Origin: Methanobrevibacter thaueri
GTDB lineage: Archaea; Methanobacteriota; Methanobacteria; Methanobacteriales; Methanobacteriaceae
Length of the DNA stretch: 64,000 bases
Direction: 5' to 3'
NCBI RefSeq assembly: GCF_015062915.1
Contig: NZ_SUTJ01000003.1
Coordinates: forward strand, 141,469 to 205,468
The translations under genes were made by a program, and so were the position numbers. Of the stretch, positions 34,183-42,459 are shown piece after piece. Below the pieces are notes generated by a model, which saw nothing but the letters and a program-made list of their open reading frames with translations, did not search any database and was not told the origin of the DNA. Each line of letters starts with the position of its first letter. The stretch's first letter is position 1.

Positions 34183-35191
34183 CATTGTTTACAGACTCAA
34201 ATCCCCAAAATTCTTTGAAGAATCAATTGATGAAGTGGACCTTGACGGTGTAATTGTAAGACCATCCCACTTGTCAATCTGTCAGGCAGACCAAAGATAC
34301 TATCAGGGATCAAGGCCTGCAGAGGTTCTTGAAAGGAAATTGCCTATGGCACTGATACATGAGGGAATAGGCGAGGTTGTCTTTGACAGCACAGGAGAAT
34401 TTGAAAGTGGGGATAAGGTCGTGATGATTCCAAACACTCCAACAGGGGATGATGTCTGCAGGGCCAATTACTCTTATAAATCCAAATTCAGGGGAAGTGG
34501 TTTTGACGGATTCACTTCTGATTTGATTAAATTCGAACCTACAAGAATTGTCAAGATTCCAGATGATTTCAATCCACATGTATCTGCATTCATTGAATTG
34601 ATTAGTGTGGCATATCAGGGAATAAGCAAATTCTCAGAGCTTGCAGTCACTCCAAATGATACATTGGGAGTGTGGGGTGATGGAAACCTGGGATTCATCA
34701 CAGCATTGCTTTTAAAGGAGAAATTTCCGAAATCCGATGTTATGGTGTTTGGAAAGCATATGGAAAACTTGAATCTTTTCTCATTTGCAGATGGAGTCTA
34801 TCAAATTCATAATGTTCCTGATCATGTAGTTGTTGATCATGCCTTTGAATGCGTTGGCTCAAGCGCTTCACAATCAGCCATTGAACAGATTATTGATTTA
34901 ATAAATCCTCAAGGAACAATTAACCTGTTTGGCGTTAGCGAATATCCTATACCTATAAATACAAGGATGGTCCTGGAAAAAGGACTTACAATTCAAGGAA
35001 ACAGTCGTTCCGAAAGGGAGGATTTCATTGGTGTTGTCGAAACCCTCAAGGAAAACCCTAAACTCTTTGAGCACCTTGAAAAGCTGGTCACCAATGTCTG
35101 TGAAATAAACTCATTGAATGACCTGAAGGAAGCATTCGACAAGGATTATATCTCCAAATTCGGAAAAACCATATTAAAATGGAATAAATGA
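34175..35191 (+). CDS. tarJ: Ribulose-5-phosphate reductase (ribitol-5-phosphate dehydrogenase)
   Basis: About 338 residues, zinc-type alcohol dehydrogenase family. Its motifs match TarJ closely: IVRPSHLSICQADQRYYQGS, LPMALIHEGIGEVVFDS, VVMIPNTPT, LGVWGDGNLGFITALLL, VVDHAFECVGSSASQSAIEQ and FGKTILKWNK at the end. It reduces ribulose-5-phosphate to ribitol-5-phosphate with NADPH for TarI. ATG 34175 overlaps the tarI stop by 8 nt, so the pair is translationally coupled. No ribitol transferase or teichoic-acid polymerase is in the window. Confidence 0.85.
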   Translation: MINIVYRLKSPKFFEESIDEVDLDGVIVRPSHLSICQADQRYYQGSRPAEVLERKLPMALIHEGIGEVVFDSTGEFESGDKVVMIPNTPTGDDVCRANYSYKSKFRGSGFDGFTSDLIKFEPTRIVKIPDDFNPHVSAFIELISVAYQGISKFSELAVTPNDTLGVWGDGNLGFITALLLKEKFPKSDVMVFGKHMENLNLFSFADGVYQIHNVPDHVVVDHAFECVGSSASQSAIEQIIDLINPQGTINLFGVSEYPIPINTRMVLEKGLTIQGNSRSEREDFIGVVETLKENPKLFEHLEKLVTNVCEINSLNDLKEAFDKDYISKFGKTILKWNK

Positions 35192-35192
35192 T

Positions 35193-35717
35193 TCAGGTAA
35201 TCATATTGATTATCTTAAGTGATTCCACTCTAAAGTAATGCCTGTCCTTTTTATCGCACATTAACGGAAGTATATTGACGATATTAATGTCTTCAGAGGT
35301 TAAAAGTTCGTTGCGTTTTATCTTGTTTTTAATTAAATCAAGAATCATTCTGCATGGGTCGTGCTGGCTGCAATAAAGCTTTATATTAAAGTCAGCGTCT
35401 GATTTTATTGGTTGCTCTTTGACAGTGACATTAACATTCTTGGAACAAATCAGATAAACTGAAACTATTTTTTGATGTTTTTCATAAAGGTTTTCTGCAA
35501 ATCCAATGTACTTTGCAAGTTCCTCTACATCAAAGTCTTCAAGTTGAAATTCCAAATCAATGAACTCATCGTTTTCAGTCAAGAAAATGTCTCCTCCCTG
35601 ATGGACGTCTTCGTCGAGTGACAATATGCTTGCAGGAGGCATGCACTTGATTTTTCTATCATCATCAAAATATTCCCTTATCATTTCACTTTTCATTTTG
35701 AATTCTTTATCATTCAT
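35193..35717 (-). CDS. Rpn/PD-(D/E)XK nuclease-like protein (putative, short)
   Basis: 174 residues. GGDIFL (D43) followed by IDLEFQLEDFD (E56, Q58) fits the D...ExQ core of Rpn-type recombination-promoting nucleases and PD-(D/E)XK transposase-like proteins; a VSVYLICSKN strand follows. The protein is shorter than typical Rpn (~300), so the C-terminal part is missing or different. Function unknown. It ends two bases from the tarJ stop, convergent. Confidence 0.5.
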   Translation of the reverse strand: MNDKEFKMKSEMIREYFDDDRKIKCMPPASILSLDEDVHQGGDIFLTENDEFIDLEFQLEDFDVEELAKYIGFAENLYEKHQKIVSVYLICSKNVNVTVKEQPIKSDADFNIKLYCSQHDPCRMILDLIKNKIKRNELLTSEDINIVNILPLMCDKKDRHYFRVESLKIINMIT

Positions 35718-35937
35718 TATTAAACCTCAAAATTTTTAATTTGCATTCCTTATATTTACTTCCATTCTTTATAAATGGTTAAGTTTTAAATTGGGGCAAT
35801 AAAAATAGTTTAAAACAAATTTACAAGGTTGTAACAATTTTTTATTTTCATATCAATTTTGATGGGTGTAATGATGGAAAATTTGTTATTTATTAATTTT
35901 AATAAGGAGTATTGTAATATCTAATAATTGTGATAAT

Positions 35938-36264
35938 ATGGATTATGAAACTGTGATTCGTGAGAAATTCCCCAATTGTGATGTTGAGGTAATAGCTCCA
36001 GATTTTTTTGAACTGAATAAACTAATTGAGTACATTACCGATGATATTATCATCATCAAACCGCAGTCCATAATAGTATATCGCCATATGATAAGATTTT
36101 TAAAGGATGCAAACAATAAGAGTAAAATATATTACTTAAATGGATTTTCAGACGAAGAAATTCAGACAATCCATGCTGAACTTTTGAAATTCACATGGAA
36201 AAATGACATTAAAATTAACTTGTTTAAAAATTCAGACCCGGACAAAGAGGTGTTAGGCATATGA
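35938..36264 (+). CDS. Hypothetical protein
   Basis: 108 residues, alternating beta and helix: CDVEVIAPDFFELNKLIEYI, DDIIIIKPQSIIVYRHMIRF and KSKIYYLNGFSDEEI. No membrane segment or metal motif; possibly a small receiver-like or Rossmann-like fold. I do not recognise it. It overlaps the cupin gene by 4 nt (ATGA), so the two are probably co-translated. The 220 bp upstream, shared with the divergent Rpn-like gene, hold only AT-rich promoter-type sequence. Confidence 0.55.
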   Translation: MDYETVIREKFPNCDVEVIAPDFFELNKLIEYITDDIIIIKPQSIIVYRHMIRFLKDANNKSKIYYLNGFSDEEIQTIHAELLKFTWKNDIKINLFKNSDPDKEVLGI

Positions 36265-36590
36265 TAATTGATTTCAATGAACTTAAAGAGATAAGTGTTC
36301 CCAAAATGAACGGTGGGGACGGTGAGGTAATTGCTAAAATGCAAGTAAACGAGGTTGGAAGATTTGTTGAATCCATAATTCCGCCAGGTTCATCAATCGG
36401 ACCTCATATCCAAGAAAGCAACCATGATATAAATTATATTGTCAGTGGTGAAGGCATTGCATTATGTGATGGGGTCAAGGAGGACTTAAAGCCTGGTGTA
36501 TGTCATGTCTGTCCAAGGGGATCATCTCACAGCATAATCAATACCGGTGATGATGACTTGGTATTTTTCACTTTTGTTCCTCAAATCTGA
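36261..36590 (+). CDS. Cupin-domain protein
   Basis: 109 residues forming one cupin barrel. Motif 1 is PPGSSIGPHIQESNHDINYIVSGEG-like (split here as PPGSSIGPHIQES and NHDINYIVSGEG) and motif 2 is CPRGSSHSIINTGDD. Two to three His plus Glu could bind a metal. Small cupins of this kind bind sugars or act as isomerases or sensors; none can be chosen. Its ATG overlaps the preceding stop, and its last 10 bases overlap an antisense zinc-ribbon gene. Confidence 0.8.
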   Translation: MIIDFNELKEISVPKMNGGDGEVIAKMQVNEVGRFVESIIPPGSSIGPHIQESNHDINYIVSGEGIALCDGVKEDLKPGVCHVCPRGSSHSIINTGDDDLVFFTFVPQI

Positions 36591-36745
36591 AAAAATCTAT
36601 CGCAGTACTCGCAGTAATAATTATAGTTTGAATCGCAGCAATTTCCAATAATCACTTCATTTTCAAACGATTCTATGGCGAGTTCGTCATTGGGTTCGCC
36701 GTGAAACACTTTAACCATTTCCTTTTCACAATACGGGCATTTCAT
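36581..36745 (-). CDS. Small zinc-ribbon protein
   Basis: 54 residues starting MKCPYCEKEMVKVFHGEPND. Two CxxC pairs (CPYC at 3-6 and CEYC at 45-48) form a zinc ribbon, with GNCCDS between them. It is too short for ordinary ORF lists. The stop codon lies inside the 3' end of the convergent cupin gene. A minus-strand TATA-like element (complement of 36749-36756) is only just upstream of the ATG, so the true promoter is unclear. Similar one-ribbon proteins occur widely in archaea with unknown roles. Confidence 0.65.
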   Translation of the reverse strand: MKCPYCEKEMVKVFHGEPNDELAIESFENEVIIGNCCDSNYNYYCEYCDRFFQI

Positions 36746-36790
36746 ATATTTTTATATGGGGAATTTCAAATATTAATATTGGTGTTGATT

Positions 36791-37048
36791 ATGATGATTA
36801 ATCTTGGAGCGGAATTCGGCTCTCATTTGGAATCTAGTGACGATGCAATTGAATTGATTGATATTTTAAATAAAATCCCAAAGGATGATTTTATCATTGA
36901 TTTTAAGGAAGTACTGTTTGTTACAATGAATTTTGCACAGGCATATTACAGTGCCAAAAATGAATCAGATAAGAAAATCTCTGAAATCAACCTATCAGAG
37001 GAAGTTACTGTTGTTATGGGTGCTGCTGATGAAGCGGTCAATCCATAA
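36791..37048 (+). CDS. STAS-like DUF4325 protein
   Basis: About 85 residues. The pattern FIIDFKEVLFVTMNFAQAYYSA resembles the DUF4325 STAS-like domain (DF.gv.fvs.sFa). Such proteins often occur in two-gene defence-like or regulatory pairs with an ATPase-like partner; no partner is seen here. ATG 36791 has GGTG at 36781-36784; the frame reads open further upstream, through the antisense zinc-ribbon gene, but has no start signal there. Confidence 0.6.
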   Translation: MMINLGAEFGSHLESSDDAIELIDILNKIPKDDFIIDFKEVLFVTMNFAQAYYSAKNESDKKISEINLSEEVTVVMGAADEAVNP

Positions 37049-37224
37049 TCATTTATTTTTTTTAAAACTTGAAGTTGTATGACTTCGTAAAATTGTTTTC
37101 TCTTCTAATAGCCGGACAATCAAAGGGATTGAGGGTGCTGTTTGCAGTGAAATTGACATATTTGTAGTGTTTAGTGGTTTAGTTGAGTTAATATTTATAA
37201 ATTATTTTTTTACATACTATTTCC

Positions 37225-38343
37225 ATGGAAGTTAAAGTAAAACCAGTATAGCTAATAGAATTGTTCTATGATTTAATATTCGTATATGCAATATCAAAAC
37301 TGACTGCACTTATTTCGGAGCCTATAAATGGAATAATTCCTTCGTATAACTTTTTTACATACATTATTGCTTCTTTTGTAATTTTGCAGGTCGGGCTTTA
37401 CTTTACAAACTATGTTAACCGTTATGGTGAGTGGAATGGCATGATTATCTGCTTGTCTGCATCAACATGATTGCCGTCATTTACATGGCCAACACGATTT
37501 CGCCAAACTGGATTGCAATGTCATTCACATTCAATCTGGTGATGCTCATTATGCTTCTCACTGTTGTAATGCTGTATATCGTGCAGGCAAGACGTGAAAG
37601 GTCACTTCAGGGGGCTGCAGGCAACTCCATAACTATCCTGTCAATAGTATGTACAATATATTTGATTGCAATTCTTTCAATAATTTTCAATCTAAACTCT
37701 GGTCATGTTCTTCTTTTGGATGTCATAGCGGTATTGGGAGGTGCATTCCTGCCATTTTTCATCAGGGGACATTTCGACAAGAGCATCATCAGCTTTCCCC
37801 TTCTGGCTGAGCGTTTTGAGCTTTTGACAATCATAACATTCGGTGAGGCAATTGTGGGTCTTACCCATTTCTTTGATGTTGCTAATTTTACTTTGATTCC
37901 AATACTGGTATTCTTCATCGTCTTGACAATGTTCGGGTCATATGTCATTCAAATCCATAATCTCATGGAGCACATGCGTGTTGAGCGTTCATTAAGGTTA
38001 ATGTTTAGCCATTACTTTATAGTAATCAGCATAAACCTTGTAAACTGTCGCATTGGAGCTAATGCATAGTTGTGACGTGAATCCAATCTTTGCAACCGTC
38101 CTGATGATAGTTTCACTGATTATTTTCTATGTGTCCATAATGGTGAATAAGGAGTATTATAAGCAAAACATTAAATTAACTAAAAAAGATATATTACAAA
38201 TGATAATGGTGACAGTTTTCGGAATGGCCATTATTTTGATATTTATTTCAAACTTATATGCTTTCCTGGTGGGAAGCTTGATTATAACATTCGGCAATTT
38301 CACATTATTGCTGATGAAACAAAAAAGGTGTTTAAGTGAGTGA
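37225..38343 (+). pseudogene. Decayed low temperature requirement protein A (LtrA family)
   Basis: Three pieces of one LtrA-like membrane protein. From ATG 37225 the frame meets TAG at 37249-37251, then continues LIELFYDLIFVYAISKLT, the family's hallmark N-terminus. Around 37440-37460 homology shifts to another frame (YLLVCINMIAVIYMAN onward, to 38069), with PFFIRGHFDKS and LLAERFELLTIITFGEAIVG typical of LtrA. Near 38050-38069 it shifts again (CDVNPIFATVLMIVSLIIF, to 38343). One nonsense mutation and two frameshifts make a functional product unlikely. The next gene starts inside the last codons. Confidence 0.85.
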
Positions 38344-39265
38344 ACAAAAACTAGAAATATTCAATGTTTTAAATTTTTTAAACAACGGTTATGAACTTGA
38401 AGATATTTTGAATGAAGGACAATTCGGTACATTCCCTTCAGCTGAAGAATGCATAAAATATATGGTTGAAGAAGGATATCTTGAAGGTGAATTAGGAGAA
38501 ATAGCCGCATCTGACGATAATGAAGAATTAACCGCAGAAGCAGTGTCTAAAAAATACACTGTTGCAGAGTTGAAAGACATATTGAGGGAAAACGGATTAA
38601 AAGTATCCGGTAAAAAACAGGAATTGGTTGAAAGGGTTTTGCCGGTACTTAATGGTGATGATGCACCACAAGACACTCAAATTTCTGCAGATTTAAAATT
38701 AACTGATAAAGCACAGGAATTCTTAAAGGAAAACGAATGGATTGACCTATACATGTTTGCACTTGTTGCATTCAGGTTTGAAGACTATGAAACCTATGTT
38801 GCAAGCTCAAATGATGGTATGGTTGAAACCGCACTGAAATTCTGTGATGAAATACTGTCCCGTGCCTTAATGATACCAAATCAATTCCTAGTATTTATTG
38901 ATGCATTATCCGCAAAGGCACATGTATACGCTTACGATGGAGATTATGATTCATTCCTAGATTATGATTTGCAAAGATACATTTTAGGATTGAACCCAAT
39001 AACATTGGATGCTCAAAGCTATGCACGCTATGACGTGATCAATGAGGCAAACATTATCAACTTAAGAAATGTCGTGGAAAAACTCAAAATTGGTGGCCTT
39101 AAGAAAAGATTTGACAAGATTTGGGCAAAATCCAATATCCACAATACCACAGTGCCTAAAAAGACTTGTTATAAGATTTTACAAAGGGCACTTGACGGTG
39201 CAGACATTGAAGAGCTTAACTTTGACGTTAGGGAAAAATACTTCAATAAAAAATTCGGATTTTAG
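38336..39265 (+). CDS. SAP-domain protein
   Basis: 309 residues. Residues 73-104 (KYTVAELKDILRENGLKVSG, then KKQELVERVLPVL) form a SAP motif, usually a DNA- or RNA-binding helix-loop-helix. The N-terminal ~55 residues look like a short helical domain, and the C-terminal ~190 are helical and unrecognised. Start is GTG 38336 behind AAGGTG (38325-38330); it overlaps the end of the ltrA pseudogene by 8 nt. The downstream DUF998 gene starts 4 nt after its stop. Confidence 0.75.
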   Translation: MSEQKLEIFNVLNFLNNGYELEDILNEGQFGTFPSAEECIKYMVEEGYLEGELGEIAASDDNEELTAEAVSKKYTVAELKDILRENGLKVSGKKQELVERVLPVLNGDDAPQDTQISADLKLTDKAQEFLKENEWIDLYMFALVAFRFEDYETYVASSNDGMVETALKFCDEILSRALMIPNQFLVFIDALSAKAHVYAYDGDYDSFLDYDLQRYILGLNPITLDAQSYARYDVINEANIINLRNVVEKLKIGGLKKRFDKIWAKSNIHNTTVPKKTCYKILQRALDGADIEELNFDVREKYFNKKFGF

Positions 39266-39268
39266 ATT

Positions 39269-39856
39269 ATGAAGCGTAAAGTTGCAGGAATTGCATTTTT
39301 AATAGGCAGTTTATACTATATTATAGCCGAAGCCATTTCCGCAACTTATTTCAATGCTTCCATTTTCAACACTTATATTTTCCACACCATTTCAGAACTC
39401 GGAATTCCAAATGGGAATTCGCCACTTTTCTTTTTAATGAACTCTGCTTTTATACTGATAGGCTTGACATTGATTTTCGGAACTTTCTACAAATTCAAAG
39501 ATTATATAATCAAAAACAAGAAATTCTGTTATGCTTTCACTGTCATAACTGCTCTTGGAGTCATCATAGTCGGATTGATACATGGGGGAAACCCATTGAC
39601 ATCCGGTTACCATACTCTTGGTGCGGTAATGGCGATTTTAGGAGGAAACATTCTGCTGGTTTTAGTTTCAAGATCAATGGATGAATTCGGATGGTATCAA
39701 AAATCAACACTGATTTTGGGAATCATCGGACTGATTGCATTCTGGATAATGTTTTTCAGCATGACAAGTATCTACATGCCCGTCTATGAAAGGCTTTCAG
39801 TCTACACATTAATCATTTGGAGTTTCTTGACAGGCATTTATCTTTCACGAGATTAA
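39269..39856 (+). CDS. DUF998 family membrane protein
   Basis: 195 residues with six hydrophobic helices. The start (VAGIAFLIGSLYYIIAEAIS), the HTISELGIPNG loop after the first helix and the GLIHGGNPLTSGYHTLGAV segment are DUF998 marks. Function is unknown. It is 4 nt behind the SAP gene and probably co-transcribed. The 160 bp that follow hold the promoter of the next small gene (TTTAAATA at 39977-39984). Confidence 0.8.
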   Translation: MKRKVAGIAFLIGSLYYIIAEAISATYFNASIFNTYIFHTISELGIPNGNSPLFFLMNSAFILIGLTLIFGTFYKFKDYIIKNKKFCYAFTVITALGVIIVGLIHGGNPLTSGYHTLGAVMAILGGNILLVLVSRSMDEFGWYQKSTLILGIIGLIAFWIMFFSMTSIYMPVYERLSVYTLIIWSFLTGIYLSRD

Positions 39857-40017
39857 ATATACTATCAATTATTTGATGCTTTGTATAAACTATTTAGTTT
39901 TTGCTTAACTGTTATTTTGAAATAATTAGATTTATACTTGTAAATGGAAAGTATGATTGATTACATGTAGATAACATTTAAATACTTCTTAGTATAATTA
40001 ATTTTTAAGGTGATATT

Positions 40018-40266
40018 ATGACAAACTTAGATAAGGAAATCGAAGAAAAAATCTTAGAAATTGTCGAAAAATACCAAAAGGAAAACACCAAACTACTCAA
40101 CTACCTCATAACAGATGATGAGATAACATTCTTCTCACCAATCGCAAACGGTAGTGAAATTACAGCAAGTGACTTGCAAAAAGTCGCAGAAATCTTAGAC
40201 GGTTCATTCGAAGGAATGGAAATCGTTAACCAAGAATACAGATTCAAATTTAAAATGGGTTGCTAA
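40018..40266 (+). CDS. Small conserved protein of unknown function
   Basis: 82 residues, mixed helix and strand, starting MTNLDKEIEEKILEIVEKYQ and ending EYRFKFKMGC with a terminal Cys. No recognised motif. It has its own promoter (TTTAAATA 39977-39984) and a good AAGGTGAT site (40007-40014), so it is real and monocistronic; a hairpin terminator overlaps its end. Confidence 0.6.
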   Translation: MTNLDKEIEEKILEIVEKYQKENTKLLNYLITDDEITFFSPIANGSEITASDLQKVAEILDGSFEGMEIVNQEYRFKFKMGC

Positions 40267-40276
40267 AACCCATTTT
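40252..40276. terminator. Terminator between convergent genes
   Basis: A perfect 9-bp stem (AAAATGGGT / ACCCATTTT, loop TGCTAAA, 40252-40276) followed by T-rich DNA, spanning the end of the 82-residue gene and touching the stop of the GNAT gene. Confidence 0.6.
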
Positions 40277-40798
40277 TCATTCTAAAACATACTCGTACAA
40301 ATGAAAGTTTTCCAAGCCAACCGCATCATGATGTACTTCAAAAGTGTCAATATATACAAATCCTAAACGCTTGAAAACACCCTGAGCACCGACATTACCA
40401 TCAATAACATCTATTCTAATGCTTTTCTTATTGTTTTTTAAGCAGTGTGATTTGATGATATCAAATATTCTTTTGCTGATTCCCCTGCCCCTGCAAGCAG
40501 GATTTACTGCAAATGTGTGAATTGCTGCGATTTCATCTTTTTTGGCATTGACAATCCAGTCTGTATCATCATAGTGGCTGTCGAAATCATCATTTACAAT
40601 AACGCTGGAAATTATCATTTCATCTTTTCTGGCGATGTATAACTCTTTTTTGATAATTGAATTTTCAATGAACTCCGAATTGGGATAGTTGTCATTCCAT
40701 TTAGGGTTAAACTCTTCATCTGTGGTGTTGATAATGTCTTTATAAAAAGCTAAAATCTGTTTTGACTCTTCAATCCTTGCATGTCTTAGTTGAATCAT
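40277..40798 (-). CDS. GNAT-family N-acetyltransferase
   Basis: 173 residues. IAAIHTFAVNPACRGRGISK carries the acetyl-CoA loop (RGRGIS) and GAQGVFKRLGFVYID the C-terminal strand-helix of the family. Substrate unknown. The ATG overlaps the stop of the upstream Fe-S protein gene by 4 nt, so translation is coupled. Confidence 0.85.
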   Translation of the reverse strand: MIQLRHARIEESKQILAFYKDIINTTDEEFNPKWNDNYPNSEFIENSIIKKELYIARKDEMIISSVIVNDDFDSHYDDTDWIVNAKKDEIAAIHTFAVNPACRGRGISKRIFDIIKSHCLKNNKKSIRIDVIDGNVGAQGVFKRLGFVYIDTFEVHHDAVGLENFHLYEYVLE

Positions 40799-41478
40799 AA
40801 TCCTTGCCTTTCCAGATATTCATGGGTCTTTTTGCACTCAAGCATGCATTTTGTACATCCAAGTCCTGCCCTATACTGGTCGATAATGTACTCGCTGCAC
40901 ACTTCAATGTCAATGATGTCGGAGCGGTTAAGCCTGTCATTCCATTTTTGAGGATTAATCGCATCAACTGGACATGCATCCTGACAGTTTGTGCAGTCAT
41001 CACACTCAGAATCAGTGATAGCTGTGTCAAACTCAAGGGGCATATTGGTCAATATTCCTCCCAAAGCAATGGCTGAACCGTATTCGGGAGTTACAAGAAG
41101 TGCGGATCTTCCAATCCATCCCATTCCTGATTTTGTGGCAATGGTCTTATATGGAAGAATGCTTAATAGCTTTTCCATATCACATTCGTTACGGGTCATT
41201 GTCAATGCAAAAGCATCATATCCAAGATTCTTAATGTATTCCTCTCCCTTAAGTGATATTTCTGTTAACTTGTCTATTTCACCGTGAAAGCACTTCCAAT
41301 ATGATTTGAAATCCTCTTCCTTAAGATATTCCATGGCCTCCAATGGAAGCTTTAAGACGAGGCTGATGCCGTTTGGCAAATCAACAAATTCCTTGGCAAG
41401 GCCGTTCACGTCTGCAAAACCCACTTTACTTGCGCCCAATTTTATCAAGTAATTTTTAACATCATTCATCTCAGACAT
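40795..41478 (-). CDS. QueG-like 4Fe-4S double-cluster protein
   Basis: 227 residues. The N-terminal half recalls epoxyqueuosine reductase (ASKVGFADVNGL, then AFALTMTRNECDM and KSGMGWIGRSALLVTPEYGS). The C-terminus has CDDCTNCQDACPVDAI and CTKCMLECKK for two 4Fe-4S clusters. It lacks the C-terminal HEAT part of bacterial QueG and is shorter, so it is a related reductase of unknown substrate. The minus TATA (complement of 41501-41510) lies ~25 bp before the ATG, so the mRNA may be leaderless; an inverted repeat sits between them. Confidence 0.75.
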   Translation of the reverse strand: MSEMNDVKNYLIKLGASKVGFADVNGLAKEFVDLPNGISLVLKLPLEAMEYLKEEDFKSYWKCFHGEIDKLTEISLKGEEYIKNLGYDAFALTMTRNECDMEKLLSILPYKTIATKSGMGWIGRSALLVTPEYGSAIALGGILTNMPLEFDTAITDSECDDCTNCQDACPVDAINPQKWNDRLNRSDIIDIEVCSEYIIDQYRAGLGCTKCMLECKKTHEYLERQGL

Positions 41479-41481
41479 AAT

Positions 41482-41502
41482 TATTCATATATTTTATGAA
41501 TA
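41482..41502. promoter_or_regulatory. Inverted repeat in the QueG-like gene promoter
   Basis: Perfect 8-bp arms TATTCATA / TATGAATA with spacer TATTT. They lie between the minus-strand TATA box and the start codon of the QueG-like gene, where a bound repressor would block initiation. Confidence 0.4.
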
Positions 41503-41578
41503 TATAAAATATTTTGTAATGGATTTTTGACTTAAAAGCTTATAAACAATTAAATTAAATATTAATTGTAGTGATAAA

Positions 41579-42442
41579 ATGAAAGATATAGATGTTTTAA
41601 TTGAAGCTTTGCCTTACATTAAAAAGTTTCATGATAAAAAAATTCTAATTAAATATGGTGGACATGCAATGGTTGATGATGATGCAAAGTCCTCCACAGC
41701 TCGCGATACTGTATTACTTAAATATGTTGGAATGAAACCATTAATCGTTCATGGTGGAGGTCCTGAAATCTCAAGATCAATGAATAAACTTGGAAAGGAA
41801 TCCAAATTCATCAAGGGATTGAGAGTGACTGATGAGGAAACCATGGAAATCATCGAAATGGTGTTGGTAGGTAAAATCTCAACTGAAATCGTATCAGAAC
41901 TCATCAAGCATGACGGTGATGCAATAAGCTTATCAGGTAAGGATTCAAGTTTGATATTTGCACATAAAAAACCTGCAAGTAAAATCGATGAAGAAATCGT
42001 TGATTTAGGACTTGTAGGGGAAGTTGACTGCATTAACACTGATTTGCTTGAAATGTTCATTAACAACGATTACATTCCTGTAATCTCTCCTGTTGGAATC
42101 GATGAATATGGAAACAGTTTGAACCTCAATGCGGATACCGCAGCCGGTGAAGTTGCAAGCGCAATAGATGCTGAAAAACTAATCATCCTAACTGATGTTC
42201 CAGGTGTTTTAAGAGACCCATCAGATCCAACATCATTAATTCAAAAAATTAGGGTTTCAGAGGTTCCTAGATTGATTGAAGAAGGAATCATCACAGGTGG
42301 AATGATTCCAAAAATAGAAACCTGTGTTAAAGCAATTGAAAATGGTGTTAAATCCTGTCATATTATTGACGGAAGAAAAGAACACTCATTGCTTTTAGAA
42401 ATCTTTACAACCGATGGTATCGGAACTATGATTTTTAAATAA
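41579..42442 (+). CDS. argB: Acetylglutamate kinase
   Basis: 287 residues, normal length. Amino-acid kinase motifs: [61 protein letters not shown] and [19 protein letters not shown]. It phosphorylates N-acetylglutamate in arginine synthesis, upstream of the ArgJ product at 31188. GTGAT lies before the ATG. A hairpin with a T-run ends the gene. Confidence 0.96.
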   Translation: MKDIDVLIEALPYIKKFHDKKILIKYGGHAMVDDDAKSSTARDTVLLKYVGMKPLIVHGGGPEISRSMNKLGKESKFIKGLRVTDEETMEIIEMVLVGKISTEIVSELIKHDGDAISLSGKDSSLIFAHKKPASKIDEEIVDLGLVGEVDCINTDLLEMFINNDYIPVISPVGIDEYGNSLNLNADTAAGEVASAIDAEKLIILTDVPGVLRDPSDPTSLIQKIRVSEVPRLIEEGIITGGMIPKIETCVKAIENGVKSCHIIDGRKEHSLLLEIFTTDGIGTMIFK

Positions 42443-42449
42443 TCATAGT
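42425..42449 (+). terminator. Terminator of argB
   Basis: A perfect 9-bp stem (ACTATGATT / AATCATAGT, loop TTTAAAT) overlapping the stop codon, followed by eight T residues. Confidence 0.65.
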
Positions 42450-42459
42450 ATTCTTTTTT

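Noticed and set aside
35871..35924. 17-codon open frame with a GGGTG upstream
   Set aside because: Too short, ribosome-site spacing is poor, and the peptide has no features; probably chance in an AT-rich promoter region.
37249..37251. TAG read as pyrrolysine in the ltrA frame
   Set aside because: Two frameshifts in the same gene show decay, and no pyl genes are visible; the TAG is better explained as a nonsense mutation.
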